64,000 nucleotides of DNA from Klebsiella electrica (GCF_006711645.1 NZ_CP041247.1:1612001-1676000); one strand, 5' to 3'. Positions 45,443-54,613 are shown, counted from the stretch's first letter. The notes: generated by a model not told the origin, from the sequence alone. Numbers and translations: made by a program.

Positions 45443-46384
45443 ATGACCGAACCGTGGCAGCGCCTGCCTGCGCTTTCTCTTAAACAGCTGCAGTACTTTG
45501 TTACCCTGGCGGAGCTGCGTCATTTTACCGATACCGCCAGTCGTCTGGCCATCAGCCAACCGGCGTTGAGCAGCGCGCTGCGGCAAATCGAAACGGTGCT
45601 GGGCGGCAAGCTGGTGAACCGCACCGCCTCGTCGGTCACGCTGACCGAACTGGGCGCCGCCATTCTGCCGCACGCCCGGCGCGTGCTGAGCGTGGCCCAG
45701 CTGGCGTTTCATGATATGGAACAGATCGTGGCGGCCGGCGGCGATGGTACCGTACGTATTGGTCTGGTGCCTTCGGTGAGCTCGCTGCTCTTTCCACTGC
45801 TGCCGCAGGTGCTGGCGCAAACTTTTCCCCGCCTGCGGGTCGAGTTCCACGATCAGACCAATGATGCGCTGGTGCGTGAGCTGCAAAGCGGGCAGATTGA
45901 TTTCGGTATCGGCGCCATAGACAGCTCGCTACCCGCCGCGTTACAGGTCTACCCGCTGCGTGAAGACCCGTTTGTGGCAGTGCTGCATGGTGACGATCCG
46001 CTGGCAGATCAGCCGCACCTGCCGTGGAAACTTCTGGCCGGACGCGATATTGCGGTGTTCTCGAAGGGGAATATCCAGCGGCTGGTTGGCGCGCTGGCGG
46101 AGAGCCATCGTCTGACGCTGAACACGCGTTTTCAGGTGGACTATATTGAAACGTTGTATGGCCTGGTGCGCTCGCGTCTGGCGATTGCCATCCTGCCCGA
46201 ACTGTATACCGCCCATCTGCAGGACCCGGTGCTGAAAATCGCGCAGCTCCAGCAGCCGGCGCTGGCGCGGACCGTGGCGTTAATGCGCGGGCCGCAGCCA
46301 TTGCCGCCGCTGATTGAGCAGTGCTTTACGCTGCTGCTCAATTCGCTACGCGAGTCGTCCGCGCGGTTCAGGGCAGATGCCTGA
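45443..46384 (+). CDS. LysR-family regulator of the adenine deaminase operon
   Basis: A 313-residue LysR protein with N-terminal helix-turn-helix (LSLKQLQYFVTLAELRHFTD, QPALSSALRQIE) and a CynR/CbbR-like effector domain. It is divergent from ade, 124 bases away, the standard LysR geometry, so it likely controls ade and the permease. Its end overlaps the convergent Usp gene by 17 bases. Confidence 0.88.
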   Translation: MTEPWQRLPALSLKQLQYFVTLAELRHFTDTASRLAISQPALSSALRQIETVLGGKLVNRTASSVTLTELGAAILPHARRVLSVAQLAFHDMEQIVAAGGDGTVRIGLVPSVSSLLFPLLPQVLAQTFPRLRVEFHDQTNDALVRELQSGQIDFGIGAIDSSLPAALQVYPLREDPFVAVLHGDDPLADQPHLPWKLLAGRDIAVFSKGNIQRLVGALAESHRLTLNTRFQVDYIETLYGLVRSRLAIAILPELYTAHLQDPVLKIAQLQQPALARTVALMRGPQPLPPLIEQCFTLLLNSLRESSARFRADA

Positions 46385-46790
46385 TCAGCACGTCTATCGT
46401 CAGATGATTAATATACTCCAGCGAATGAGATGCCATCACTCCCAGCAGGCGGTTGCGGTGCCCGGCGATAATCAGGTCGATCCCCCGCTGATTTACGCAG
46501 GCTTCGACATCTTCAAAACGGCGGGTGGTGACCAGCGACAGGGTTTGCACCGGCAGTGAGACGCTGGCCGCCAGTTCATTGAGCAGCACTTTCGCCTGCA
46601 GCACCTCCTGAGACACATCATCATTCAGCAGGCTGTCGGAAACGTAATTCAGCGTCCGATAGTCGGTGCTGATATGGGCGAGCGTGATGCGCATAGCGTT
46701 CTCTTCCGCCATTCTGGCTGCATGCTGGAGCAGCGGAACGCCGTCCTGGCTGCTGTTAATCAGCACCAGGGCATGATGATAAACGGGCAT
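46368..46790 (-). CDS. Universal stress protein (UspC/UspD-like)
   Basis: A 140-residue single-domain Usp, from MPVYHHALVLINSSQDG (46790, GAGGT upstream). DLIIAGHRNRLLGVMASHSL and the end IDVLIRHLP match the UspD/UspC subgroup. The GHR-x-GS ATP motif is changed to GHRNRLLGVMASHS, so nucleotide binding is doubtful. Which paralogue it corresponds to is unclear. Confidence 0.82.
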   Translation of the reverse strand: MPVYHHALVLINSSQDGVPLLQHAARMAEENAMRITLAHISTDYRTLNYVSDSLLNDDVSQEVLQAKVLLNELAASVSLPVQTLSLVTTRRFEDVEACVNQRGIDLIIAGHRNRLLGVMASHSLEYINHLTIDVLIRHLP

Positions 46791-47288
46791 AGCCGTACCT
46801 CGAGATATGAGTAACTGAAAACACGGGCCCCTGAGGTTAATTTTGTGCCCGCCTGGACCTGAAAGCAAACGGATAAATGGCTAATGGCAGAACCACTCAG
46901 CATTATTTACATTTATTCCCTTTATCTTCACTTTCTTATGTGATTAATGGAAACCATTGCGAGTGGCAAATTTTTTAAAAAAATAGCCAGGTGTATGCCC
47001 TGTGGTTTTTATTTCCCCTTTCAATTAACGGCGGAAAATATAAAACTACTAACAGCATAAATAATAAAGCAACACCAGTGATGGATATTATCATCTTGAC
47101 ACGTAACCAATCTTTGAACTCACCGGGATAACGTATAGCGCTGATGGGGCCCTCACTCTGCCGTCGCCTTAAATGACGCTGAGGTTCTGTTACCCGCGGC
47201 GGATCCAATCCGGGTGAAAGTCATATAAACTACGCAATGAAAACAGACCTGCATCCATTCTGGATATTTACCCTAAGGCGATCATACG
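46791..47288. other. AT-rich gap between usp and polygalacturonase genes
   Basis: About 500 bases, clearly more AT-rich than either side (for example 46900-47090). The only frame of note is the small membrane ORF at 46975-47208. I find no repeat, IS end or tRNA. The composition fits acquired DNA together with the neighbouring polygalacturonase gene. Confidence 0.5.
46975..47208 (-). CDS. Possible small single-pass membrane protein
   Basis: A 77-codon frame with a TTG start, or 39 codons from the ATG at 47094. It encodes a basic N-terminal half (RHLRRRQSEGPISAIRYPGEF) and one strong hydrophobic segment (MIISITGVALLFMLLVVLYF). No convincing ribosome site is seen. It could be a real small protein or the end of a decayed gene; I do not recognise it. 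Confidence 0.3.
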   Translation of the reverse strand: MDPPRVTEPQRHLRRRQSEGPISAIRYPGEFKDWLRVKMIISITGVALLFMLLVVLYFPPLIERGNKNHRAYTWLFF

Positions 47289-48635
47289 ATGATTAAACGT
47301 ATCAGAATATGTCAGTCCGTCGTCGTTTCCTTGAGCGGAATAATATTACTTTTCGCTACTAGCGCGCAGGCTTCCGGCGACCGCCGCGTTGTTCGACCAC
47401 CACAGCTGTCGCAACCTGTTTGTACGACCCTCTCACCGGAAGCGCATCAGAGCAGCACCAGCGTACAGCACCGTCTGCAGCAGGCTCTGAACCAATGTCC
47501 CGCAGGTCAGGCCGTACGCCTGACCTCTGGTCCGCAGGGCAATACGTTCAAAAGTGGTCCGTTACAAATACCCTCTGGCGTATTTCTGCGACTTGATGCA
47601 GGGAGTGTGTTGCTCGCAGATAATGACCCCCGACGCTATGACACAGGACAGGGACATTGTGGAACCATCGACCAGAAAGGGGGCGGCTGCAGGGCTTTTA
47701 TTTCTATGGTCAACAGCGTCGGCGGCGGGATTGAAGGGGAAGGGACGATTGACGGGCAGGGAGGTGAACGAATAGTCGGTCAGAATGAAACATGGTGGGA
47801 AATGGCGCGCCGTGCCCAATCTGTTACCGGCGGCAGGCAGAACGCCCCGAGGTTAATTCAGATAGATGATGCGCATGATATTGTCATTTATGGCGTGCGC
47901 CTGCGTCATGCTCCAAACTTTCATATCGTTCTCAACCATGTCCAGGGGGCAACTCTGTGGGGCGTTATTATTGATACGCCTGCGACGGCAAGAAATACGG
48001 ACGGAATAGACCCCGGCGCCTCGCAGGATGTCACCATTACTCACAGTTTCATTCGTACCGGTGATGACAATATTGCCATCAAAGCCGGAAGCGGGCCTTC
48101 ACGACACCTGTCCATCACGAACAATCACTTCTATTCAGGGCACGGCATGTCTATCGGAAGTGAGGTGAACGCGGGCGTCAGCGACGTACTGGTACGTAAC
48201 CTTACGCTTGACGGGACCACATCAGGATTACGTATTAAAAGTGATGCCAGTCGTGGAGGGTTGGTCAGCGATATTCTGTATTCGCACATCTGTATGCGCA
48301 ACACGCGCTGGCCCGTTTCGTTTGATACCCACTATTCGCCGACAGCTTCCGGTACATCTCTCCCGGAATACCGGAATATTATACTGCGGGATGTCAATGC
48401 CAGCGGCGACCGGCCTGCCACGGTCATTCTGCGGGGGTATGACGCTTCACATCCTCTTATGGTCCGGATGGATGGCGTAACATTCAGCCCCGGCACCCAA
48501 TGGGTAACAGAATTTGCCCGCTTAACATCTGGCGCAAACGGTATACAGCCCTCGCCACCAGCAACCATTAACCCTGTAGCCGCGCATTACTCACCGATTG
48601 ACTGCTCTGAGCAATGGGTTCCTTTTCCGGCATAG
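47289..48635 (+). CDS. pehX: Secreted GH28 polygalacturonase
   Basis: A 448-residue parallel beta-helix pectinase. A signal peptide ends near AQA|SGD. The four GH28 motifs are intact: NTDGID (catalytic Asp), TGDDNIAIK (Asp pair), SGHGMSIGSE (His) and RIK. It should hydrolyse homogalacturonan, with product import needed elsewhere. Codon choice is less GC-biased than in neighbours. K. oxytoca-complex strains carry such a gene, called pehX, used as a marker; the symbol is given on that basis and is tentative. Monocistronic. Confidence 0.9.
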   Translation: MIKRIRICQSVVVSLSGIILLFATSAQASGDRRVVRPPQLSQPVCTTLSPEAHQSSTSVQHRLQQALNQCPAGQAVRLTSGPQGNTFKSGPLQIPSGVFLRLDAGSVLLADNDPRRYDTGQGHCGTIDQKGGGCRAFISMVNSVGGGIEGEGTIDGQGGERIVGQNETWWEMARRAQSVTGGRQNAPRLIQIDDAHDIVIYGVRLRHAPNFHIVLNHVQGATLWGVIIDTPATARNTDGIDPGASQDVTITHSFIRTGDDNIAIKAGSGPSRHLSITNNHFYSGHGMSIGSEVNAGVSDVLVRNLTLDGTTSGLRIKSDASRGGLVSDILYSHICMRNTRWPVSFDTHYSPTASGTSLPEYRNIILRDVNASGDRPATVILRGYDASHPLMVRMDGVTFSPGTQWVTEFARLTSGANGIQPSPPATINPVAAHYSPIDCSEQWVPFPA

Positions 48636-48844
48636 TGGTATTGGCTTCTCACTCAGCGGGCAGGCGCATCTGATAAACCTCCGGCGATAGCGGAGGATAT
48701 TGATGATCCCGGTTTAAAGAAGCGCCTGGGACACCATCCGGGACACATGCAGGTTTTAACGCTTGTTTGTTGGACTTCCCGCTGGCATTATCCTCAGCAG
48801 GGATTAACGCGACGTTAATCGCAAGTATTTGATTTTGATTTAAA

Positions 48845-48924
48845 TGACTCGGGGTGCCCTTCTTCGTGAAGGCTGAGAAATACCCGTACCACCTGATCTG
48901 GATAATGCCAGCGTAGGGAAGTCA
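48845..48924 (+). promoter_or_regulatory. TPP riboswitch (THI element) upstream of thiM
   Basis: The conserved THI box is plain: GGGGTGCCCTTC...GAAGGCTGAGAAATACCC, then ACCTGATCTGGATAATGCCA and GCGTAGGGAAGTCA. P1 closes with TGACT (48845-48849) and AGTCA (48920-48924). It is almost identical to the E. coli thiM riboswitch, which blocks translation when thiamine pyrophosphate is bound; the thiM start is 46 bases downstream. The preceding 48636-48844 shows no gene. Confidence 0.97.
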
Positions 48925-48970
48925 GAGACCAAAGGGTCGTTGCTTCTTCATCGCCTGGCTGGAGCTAACG

Positions 48971-49747
48971 ATGCAAGCTGAGCCTCTCAATTCCGCGCAT
49001 ATTGCGCATCTGCAACATCTCTTTCGCCATCATTCCCCCCTTGTTCACTGCATGACTAACGATGTGGTACAGACCTTTACTGCCAACGTCCTGCTGGCGG
49101 TCGGCGCCTCGCCCGCAATGGTGATTGATCCACAGGAGGCGAGCCAGTTTGCGGCGATAGCGGATGCGCTGCTGATTAACGTCGGAACCTTAACCGTCGA
49201 TCGTGCGCAGGCAATGCGCGCTGCGGCGCTCAGTGCGCAAAGCGCAGGCAAGCCGTGGGCGCTGGATCCGGTGGCGGTCGGGGCGTTAACTTTGCGCAGC
49301 GCGTTTTGTCATGAATTGCTGAGCCTGCAACCGGCCGCCATTCGCGGCAATGCGTCCGAGATTATGGCGCTGGCCGGAATGAGCGGTGGCGGGCGCGGGG
49401 TCGATACCACCGATACCGCGGCGGCGGCACTGCCCGCCGCGCAGGCACTGGCGCGGCAGATCAATACCATCGTCGCGGTGACCGGTGAAGTGGATTACAT
49501 CACCGACGGCCAGAGAACACGTGCGGTTACCGGCGGCGATCGGTTAATGACCCGTGTCGTGGGGACCGGCTGCGCGCTTTCGGCGGTGGTGGCGGCCAGT
49601 ACCGCCATGCCAGGCGATCGTCTCGAAAACGTCGCCGCCGCCTGCGGCCTGATGAAACAGGCGGGCGGCGCGGCGGCGCACGGCAGAGGACCGGGCAGCT
49701 TTATCCCGGCGTTTCTCGACGCGCTGTACGGGGAGAACAACGGATGA
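48971..49747 (+). CDS. thiM: Hydroxyethylthiazole kinase ThiM
   Basis: A 258-residue salvage kinase phosphorylating 4-methyl-5-(2-hydroxyethyl)thiazole. [21 protein letters not shown] and the [12 protein letters not shown] anion-hole loop near the C-terminus are family signatures. GGAG lies 7 bases before ATG. Its stop overlaps the thiD start by 4 bases (ATGA). Confidence 0.96.
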   Translation: MQAEPLNSAHIAHLQHLFRHHSPLVHCMTNDVVQTFTANVLLAVGASPAMVIDPQEASQFAAIADALLINVGTLTVDRAQAMRAAALSAQSAGKPWALDPVAVGALTLRSAFCHELLSLQPAAIRGNASEIMALAGMSGGGRGVDTTDTAAAALPAAQALARQINTIVAVTGEVDYITDGQRTRAVTGGDRLMTRVVGTGCALSAVVAASTAMPGDRLENVAAACGLMKQAGGAAAHGRGPGSFIPAFLDALYGENNG

Positions 49748-50544
49748 AACGCATTAATGCGCTGAGCATCGCCGGTACCGATCCCAGCGGCGGCGCGGGG
49801 ATCCAGGCCGACCTGAAAACCTTCTCTGCCCTCGGGGCCTACGGCTGTTCGGTGATCACCGCGCTGGTGGCGCAAAACACCCGCGGCGTGCAGTCGGTCT
49901 ATCGCATCGACCCGGATTTTGTTGCCGCGCAGCTGGATTCGGTATTCAGCGACGTCCGCATCGATACCACGAAAATTGGCATGCTGGCGGAAACGGATAT
50001 CGTCGAAGCCGTAGCGGAGCGTTTAGCGCGCTATCGGATTAACAACGTTGTCCTGGATACGGTGATGCTGGCGAAAAGCGGCGATCCGCTGCTCCCGGCT
50101 TCGGCGGTGGCGACGTTACGCACTCGCCTGCTGCCGCAGGTTTCGCTGATCACGCCGAATCTGCCGGAGGCGGCGGCGCTGCTGGATGCGCCACACGCGC
50201 AGAATGAAAAAGAGATGCTGGAGCAGGGGCGGGCGCTGCTGGCGATGGGCTGTGGCGCGGTGCTGATGAAAGGCGGTCATCTCGACAACGCGGAAAGCCC
50301 GGACTGGCTGTTTACCCGCGATGGCGAGCAGCGCTTCACCGCGCCGCGCGTCCAGACTAAAAATACCCACGGAACCGGCTGTACGCTCTCCGCGGCGCTG
50401 GCGGCGCTGCGCCCACGCTATCGCGACTGGGGAGAGACGGTGGCCGAGGCCAAAGGCTGGCTCTCTGCGGCGCTGGCGCAGGCGGATTCGCTGGAGGTGG
50501 GCCACGGTATCGGGCCGGTTCACCATTTCCACGCGTGGTGGTAA
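49744..50544 (+). CDS. thiD: Hydroxymethylpyrimidine/phosphomethylpyrimidine kinase ThiD
   Basis: A 266-residue ribokinase-fold kinase adding both phosphates to HMP in thiamine synthesis. It starts [20 protein letters not shown] and has the C-terminal catalytic loop [13 protein letters not shown]. It is coupled to thiM by a 4-base overlap and so falls under the same TPP riboswitch. Confidence 0.96.
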   Translation: MKRINALSIAGTDPSGGAGIQADLKTFSALGAYGCSVITALVAQNTRGVQSVYRIDPDFVAAQLDSVFSDVRIDTTKIGMLAETDIVEAVAERLARYRINNVVLDTVMLAKSGDPLLPASAVATLRTRLLPQVSLITPNLPEAAALLDAPHAQNEKEMLEQGRALLAMGCGAVLMKGGHLDNAESPDWLFTRDGEQRFTAPRVQTKNTHGTGCTLSAALAALRPRYRDWGETVAEAKGWLSAALAQADSLEVGHGIGPVHHFHAWW

Positions 50545-50547
50545 GCC

Positions 50548-50556
50548 TGATATACT
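50548..50556 (+). promoter_or_regulatory. Extended -10 promoter of yegW
   Basis: TGATATACT is a TG-N-TATACT extended -10 element just after the thiD stop. It gives the GntR gene its own start point, independent of the riboswitch transcript. The matching -35 is weak. Confidence 0.5.
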
Positions 50557-50585
50557 GGCGTGAGGATTCTGCCAGGAAAAGATAA

Positions 50586-51332
50586 ATGGAACAGGCGCAT
50601 ACCCGGTTAATTAGCCAGCTTGTTGAACGGATTGCGGCGTCGGATAACGCGCCGCTCTATCTGAAGTTTGCCGACACGATCAAGGATGCCGTGCGCAGCG
50701 GCTGGCTGGAAAATGGCAATATTCTTCCCGGTGAACGCGATCTCAGCCAGCTGACCGGCGTATCGCGCATCACCGTACGCAAAGCGCTCCAGTTGCTGGA
50801 AGACGAGGGCGTGGTGACCCGCTCGCGGGGTTACGGGACACAAATCAATAATATCTTTGAATATTCGCTGAAAGAAGCGCGCGGATTTACTCAGCAGGTG
50901 GTGTTACGCGGTAAGAAGCCGGATACGCTGTGGGTGAACAAACGCGTGGTCAAATGTCCGGAAGAGGTTGCCCAGCAGCTGGCAATCGCCGCGGGCAGCG
51001 ATGTGTTTATGCTCAAACGCATTCGCTATGTTGACGAGGACGCGGTCTCGCTCGAAGAGTCCTGGGTGCCTGCGCATCTGATCCATGACGTCGATGCGAT
51101 CAGCGTCTCGCTGTATGACTACTTTCGCAGCCAGCAGATTCTGCCGCAGCGCACCCGCTCGCGCGTTAGCGCCCGGATGCCAGACGCCGAATTTCAGTCG
51201 CATATTAAGATGGACAGCGCCATCCCGGTGCTGGTTATCAAGCAGGTTGCCCTCGATCAGTACCAGCAGCCCATCGAATACAGCATCAGCTATTGCCGCA
51301 GCGACCTATACGTTTTTGTGTGCGAGGAGTAG
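50586..51332 (+). CDS. yegW: GntR/HutC-family regulator YegW
   Basis: A 248-residue regulator. The GntR winged helix at about 15-85 contains ILPGERDLSQLTGVSRITVRKAL; a UTRA effector domain follows (AGSDVFMLKRIRYVDEDAVS, IEYSISYCRSDLYVF). In E. coli it neighbours yegTUV. Here it is convergent with yegV, overlapping its end by 27 bases, and is the obvious candidate regulator of that operon. Ligand unknown. Confidence 0.92.
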   Translation: MEQAHTRLISQLVERIAASDNAPLYLKFADTIKDAVRSGWLENGNILPGERDLSQLTGVSRITVRKALQLLEDEGVVTRSRGYGTQINNIFEYSLKEARGFTQQVVLRGKKPDTLWVNKRVVKCPEEVAQQLAIAAGSDVFMLKRIRYVDEDAVSLEESWVPAHLIHDVDAISVSLYDYFRSQQILPQRTRSRVSARMPDAEFQSHIKMDSAIPVLVIKQVALDQYQQPIEYSISYCRSDLYVFVCEE

Positions 51333-52271
51333 CGCTTCGCGGTGCGGGGCGCAATCGCCGCCGCGATGACCCACGACCCAGGCGGCGACGGCATTACCCA
51401 GCGTAACCGCTTCCCCCAGGCTCCAGCCAGCGGCCAGCCCGGCAAGCGTACCGCCGGCATGACTGTCCCCGGCGCCGATCGTATCGACGACCTCGGTCGG
51501 AAAAGGGGCGGCGAGGCCGCTCTCCTGCGGGCTGAAATAGCAGGCGCCTTCTTTATCCAGACGCACGATCAGTGGGGCGGCATATTTGTTCAGCCAGGCG
51601 GCGCCAAATGCGCTGACCTCGGGCGAGAATCCGTGCGCTTCGGCCGCGATGGCGGCCTCCTGGCGATTGACGGACACCAGCGGCTTCAGGGCCATCAGGC
51701 GTGCCATCAGCGTGCCGGGAATATCGGCAATCCGCGGACCAAAGTCGATAAAGGCGCTTACCTGCGGCTGCCGCTCCAGCCAGCAGACCAGCCGTTCGCC
51801 GCTGGCGGATGCCAGCTGATAGCCGGAAAGATAGACCAGGCCGCCGGAGGGGGAATGCAACCGGTCGAGCCACGCATCGCACCACTGATTTTCCACGCCG
51901 CTGAAGGACATAAAGGTGCGCTCGCCGTCCGGCTCAACCAGCGCCAGGCACCAGCCGTTGTCGCCATCTGCCTGGCTGATGACGCTGGTTAATCCCTCTT
52001 TGGCGAGGCGCTGGCGGATAATTTCCGCCCACACGCCCTGGCCAATCGGTAGCGCATTTTGCGCGTCGATCCCCAGCCTTTTTAACGCCACGGCGATGTT
52101 CAGCGCGCAGCCGCCGACATTGACGCTCTGCTGTTGCAGTTCGATATCGCACCCGCGCCAGGGCAGGGCATAGGCGTCGGCAATCACGTCAATCACCGCG
52201 GCGCCGAGGACGGTGACCGGACGCTGCGCTTTCAGCACGGCCAGTTTAGCCGTTAACTGTCGGGCATTCAT
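51306..52271 (-). CDS. yegV: PfkB-family sugar/nucleoside kinase YegV
   Basis: A 321-residue PfkB carbohydrate kinase. It has GGCALNIAVALKRLGID near the N-terminus and the catalytic signature DTIGAGDSHAGGTLAGLA with its base Asp in GAGDS. The substrate is unknown; co-transcription with a nucleoside transporter and a glycohydrolase points to a nucleoside or its ribose. It overlaps yegU by 4 bases. Confidence 0.92.
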   Translation of the reverse strand: MNARQLTAKLAVLKAQRPVTVLGAAVIDVIADAYALPWRGCDIELQQQSVNVGGCALNIAVALKRLGIDAQNALPIGQGVWAEIIRQRLAKEGLTSVISQADGDNGWCLALVEPDGERTFMSFSGVENQWCDAWLDRLHSPSGGLVYLSGYQLASASGERLVCWLERQPQVSAFIDFGPRIADIPGTLMARLMALKPLVSVNRQEAAIAAEAHGFSPEVSAFGAAWLNKYAAPLIVRLDKEGACYFSPQESGLAAPFPTEVVDTIGAGDSHAGGTLAGLAAGWSLGEAVTLGNAVAAWVVGHRGGDCAPHREALLLAHKNV

Positions 52272-53272
52272 TTGGCCTCCCGCTGCTGGCGATAGTGCAT
52301 CAGGGCATCGGCGTAGCGCGTGAAGTCCAGCTTGTTGACCTCATCCAGCTGCGCTTTAAACGCGCGATCGATGGCGGAAATCCCGTGTAACGCGCCGCAA
52401 ATCGCCGTCGCCATGGCCCCGATGGTGTCGGTATCGCCGCCCAGGTTGGCGCAGAGAATGGCGCAGCGGTTAGGGTCGGTACCGGCCAGTTCAACCATCG
52501 CTATCGCGCACGGGACGGATTCAATGGTGCTGGTGCCGGCGCCAATCAGTTGATAAAGCCGCTCGCTGGCGGACTCGGGACTCTCGGCCTCGCGTACGGT
52601 GCGGAGCGCCAGCTCAATACGCAGCGCCAGCGAGGCGCTGAAGGTGGTGATCTTCCTTTCCTGCGCGTGACGCGCCACGGCCGGCAGGGCGTTCACAATC
52701 GCTGGCCAGCCGACGCCGTCGATGGCGCGGGAGATAGCCCAGGCGATAACCGTCGCGCCGGCGATGGCTAAATCCGATTTATGCGTCGGGCTGGAGGCCG
52801 CGGCCACGTCGCGGATAAATGCATCGAGATTGTCGCCCGGCAGCAGGCAGCCCAGCGGCGAGGCGCGCATCGCTGCGCCGTTGGTCACCCCGTTATTGTC
52901 CAGCTCGCTCACCGGTTTGCCGTGGCGAATCGCGTTGAGGGCAATTTTCGATGTCGGTCCTAAGACGTTTTTATTAAATGCATCAAAGCCTTCTGCCCAA
53001 CGCAGAATATGTCGGCCGATGACATCCGGGACGATTTGCCCGTCGCATTCCATGATGGCGTCGGCGAGGCACAGGGCCATCGAGGTGTCATCGGTAAACT
53101 CCGCCTCGGCAAAGTAGCAGGCGGCGTTATTCTCCGCCGGGCCTGGCAGGAAGCGGTCGATCCAGCCAAAATGGGCTTTCACCCGTGTTCGTGGCCATAG
53201 TTCCGACGGCATACCCATCGCATCCCCTAACGCCTGCCCGTAAAGAGCACCGAGAATACGTTCTGCTTTCAT
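52268..53272 (-). CDS. yegU: ADP-ribosylglycohydrolase-family protein YegU
   Basis: A 334-residue DraG/ARH-fold hydrolase. The Mg-binding motifs are visible: FTDDTSMALCLADAI near the N-terminus and NLGGDTDTIGAMATAI near the C-terminus. Family members cleave ADP-ribose N- or O-glycosidic bonds. The operon with a transporter and kinase suggests catabolism of a ribosylated compound rather than protein de-modification. It has 4-base overlaps with both neighbours. Confidence 0.92.
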   Translation of the reverse strand: MKAERILGALYGQALGDAMGMPSELWPRTRVKAHFGWIDRFLPGPAENNAACYFAEAEFTDDTSMALCLADAIMECDGQIVPDVIGRHILRWAEGFDAFNKNVLGPTSKIALNAIRHGKPVSELDNNGVTNGAAMRASPLGCLLPGDNLDAFIRDVAAASSPTHKSDLAIAGATVIAWAISRAIDGVGWPAIVNALPAVARHAQERKITTFSASLALRIELALRTVREAESPESASERLYQLIGAGTSTIESVPCAIAMVELAGTDPNRCAILCANLGGDTDTIGAMATAICGALHGISAIDRAFKAQLDEVNKLDFTRYADALMHYRQQREAK

Positions 53273-54546
53273 TTCACTTCCCCTTGTTTAAGCTCAGCAT
53301 GTTCTGTATCGACGTCGATGGTCGTAATCTCTTTGTCCGATTCGCGGAAAAACACCATGAACAGCACGGCGATAATCGCAATCATGATCGCGCCGAATGT
53401 CCACATGCCCGCCCAGTTGAAGGTGAGTCCGTTGACCGGTTGCGAATAGGCGAACATTTTTTCCATCATCACGCCGCCGAGGCGGTAGCCGAGCAGGCTG
53501 CCAAAGCCCTGGCAGCAGAGCGTAATCAGCCCCTGGGCCGCATTGCGCATCGATACCGGCGCTTTCTTATCGACGTAGATATAGGCGGTAACGTAGTAAA
53601 AATCGTAGCTGACGCCGTGCAGCAGAATACCGAGGAACATCAGCGTATAGGTGAAATAGTTCTCCGCGCCGCCGAAGACAAAAAAGCCGTAGCGAATCGC
53701 GGCGGTAATCAGACCAAGCAACAGAACCTTTTTAATACCAAAGCGTTTGGTAAAGAACGGCAGAGCCAGCATAAAGAAGATTTCAGAGAACTGGCCGAGG
53801 GTCATCCATCCGGTGGCGTGCTTCATGCCGGCTTCGGTGAGGTAGCCGTTGGCGAAGATGTAATAGAAGGCCAGGGGCATGGCAAACAGGAAAGAGCAGA
53901 AGAAAAAGACGAGGAAGTTTTTGTCGCGCAGCAGGATGAGTGCATCCAGCCCCAGCATCACTTTCAGGTCCAGTTTTCCACGGCTTTTCGGCGGTGTGTC
54001 CGGCAGGAACAGGGCAAAGACGCCGAGCAGCGCCGAGCTGCCGGCGGCAATCAGCAGCGGGACGTTGGTGGGCGAAATGTCGCTCAGACCGAACATCTGC
54101 GGTAAAAATCCGCACACCAGGCCGGAGCCGATCCAGCCGATGGTCCCCATTACCCGGATCCGCGGGAAATCGCGCTCAACGTCCGCCACGTTAGAAAAGG
54201 CGATGCCGTTGGTCAGCGCGATAGTCGGCATGTAGGTTAACGAGTAGGCGAGCAGGAGCGGGAAGAAGCCGGCGAAGGTCGTCTGCTGCGCGGCGAAGTA
54301 CATCAATATCGCCCCGGCGAACATCAGCACCGCCAGCACTCTCTGTGCGGAAAAGAAACGGTCGGTCAGCGAGCCCACCAGGATCGGCGAAACAATCGCT
54401 GCGATGGCGGTACAGGCGTAGGACCAGCCGATCTCACCGGCGCTGAAGCCGCTTTTGCTCAGCCACAGCCAGAGGGGGACAAACCAGGCTCCCCAGATAA
54501 ACCATTCAACGAACATCATGAACGACAGCTTTGCTGTAGTTTTCAT
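53269..54546 (-). CDS. yegT: NupG-type nucleoside:H+ symporter YegT
   Basis: A 425-residue MFS transporter of the nucleoside:H+ symporter family (NupG, XapB). The start is MKTTAKLSFMMFVEWFIWGA, the family N-terminus, and VERDFPRIRVMGTIGWI plus YDFYYVTAYIYVDKKAP are typical loops. It is the first gene of yegTUV. AAGGA precedes ATG 54546; an in-frame ATG at 54561 is less likely. Direct repeats in its promoter region are listed separately. Confidence 0.93.
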   Translation of the reverse strand: MKTTAKLSFMMFVEWFIWGAWFVPLWLWLSKSGFSAGEIGWSYACTAIAAIVSPILVGSLTDRFFSAQRVLAVLMFAGAILMYFAAQQTTFAGFFPLLLAYSLTYMPTIALTNGIAFSNVADVERDFPRIRVMGTIGWIGSGLVCGFLPQMFGLSDISPTNVPLLIAAGSSALLGVFALFLPDTPPKSRGKLDLKVMLGLDALILLRDKNFLVFFFCSFLFAMPLAFYYIFANGYLTEAGMKHATGWMTLGQFSEIFFMLALPFFTKRFGIKKVLLLGLITAAIRYGFFVFGGAENYFTYTLMFLGILLHGVSYDFYYVTAYIYVDKKAPVSMRNAAQGLITLCCQGFGSLLGYRLGGVMMEKMFAYSQPVNGLTFNWAGMWTFGAIMIAIIAVLFMVFFRESDKEITTIDVDTEHAELKQGEVK

Positions 54547-54578
54547 CTTTAGATCCTTCATGACAGGTAGGGTACGCC

Positions 54579-54613
54579 TTTAAGATACCATTTGATAATA
54601 CCTTTAAAATACC
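54579..54613 (-). promoter_or_regulatory. Three 12-bp direct repeats upstream of yegT (putative YegW operators)
   Basis: TTTAAGATACCA (54579-54590), TTTGATAATACC (54591-54602) and TTTAAAATACCT (54603-54614) follow each other with a 12-base period, 33-68 bases before yegT. On the yegT strand each contains GGTATNNTNAA. A TATTAT box overlaps the middle copy, so a bound protein would cover the promoter. Confidence 0.5.

Noticed and set aside
46368..46868. Longer start for the Usp protein at 46868
   Set aside because: The added 26 residues are not part of the Usp domain; ATG 46790 has a good ribosome site.
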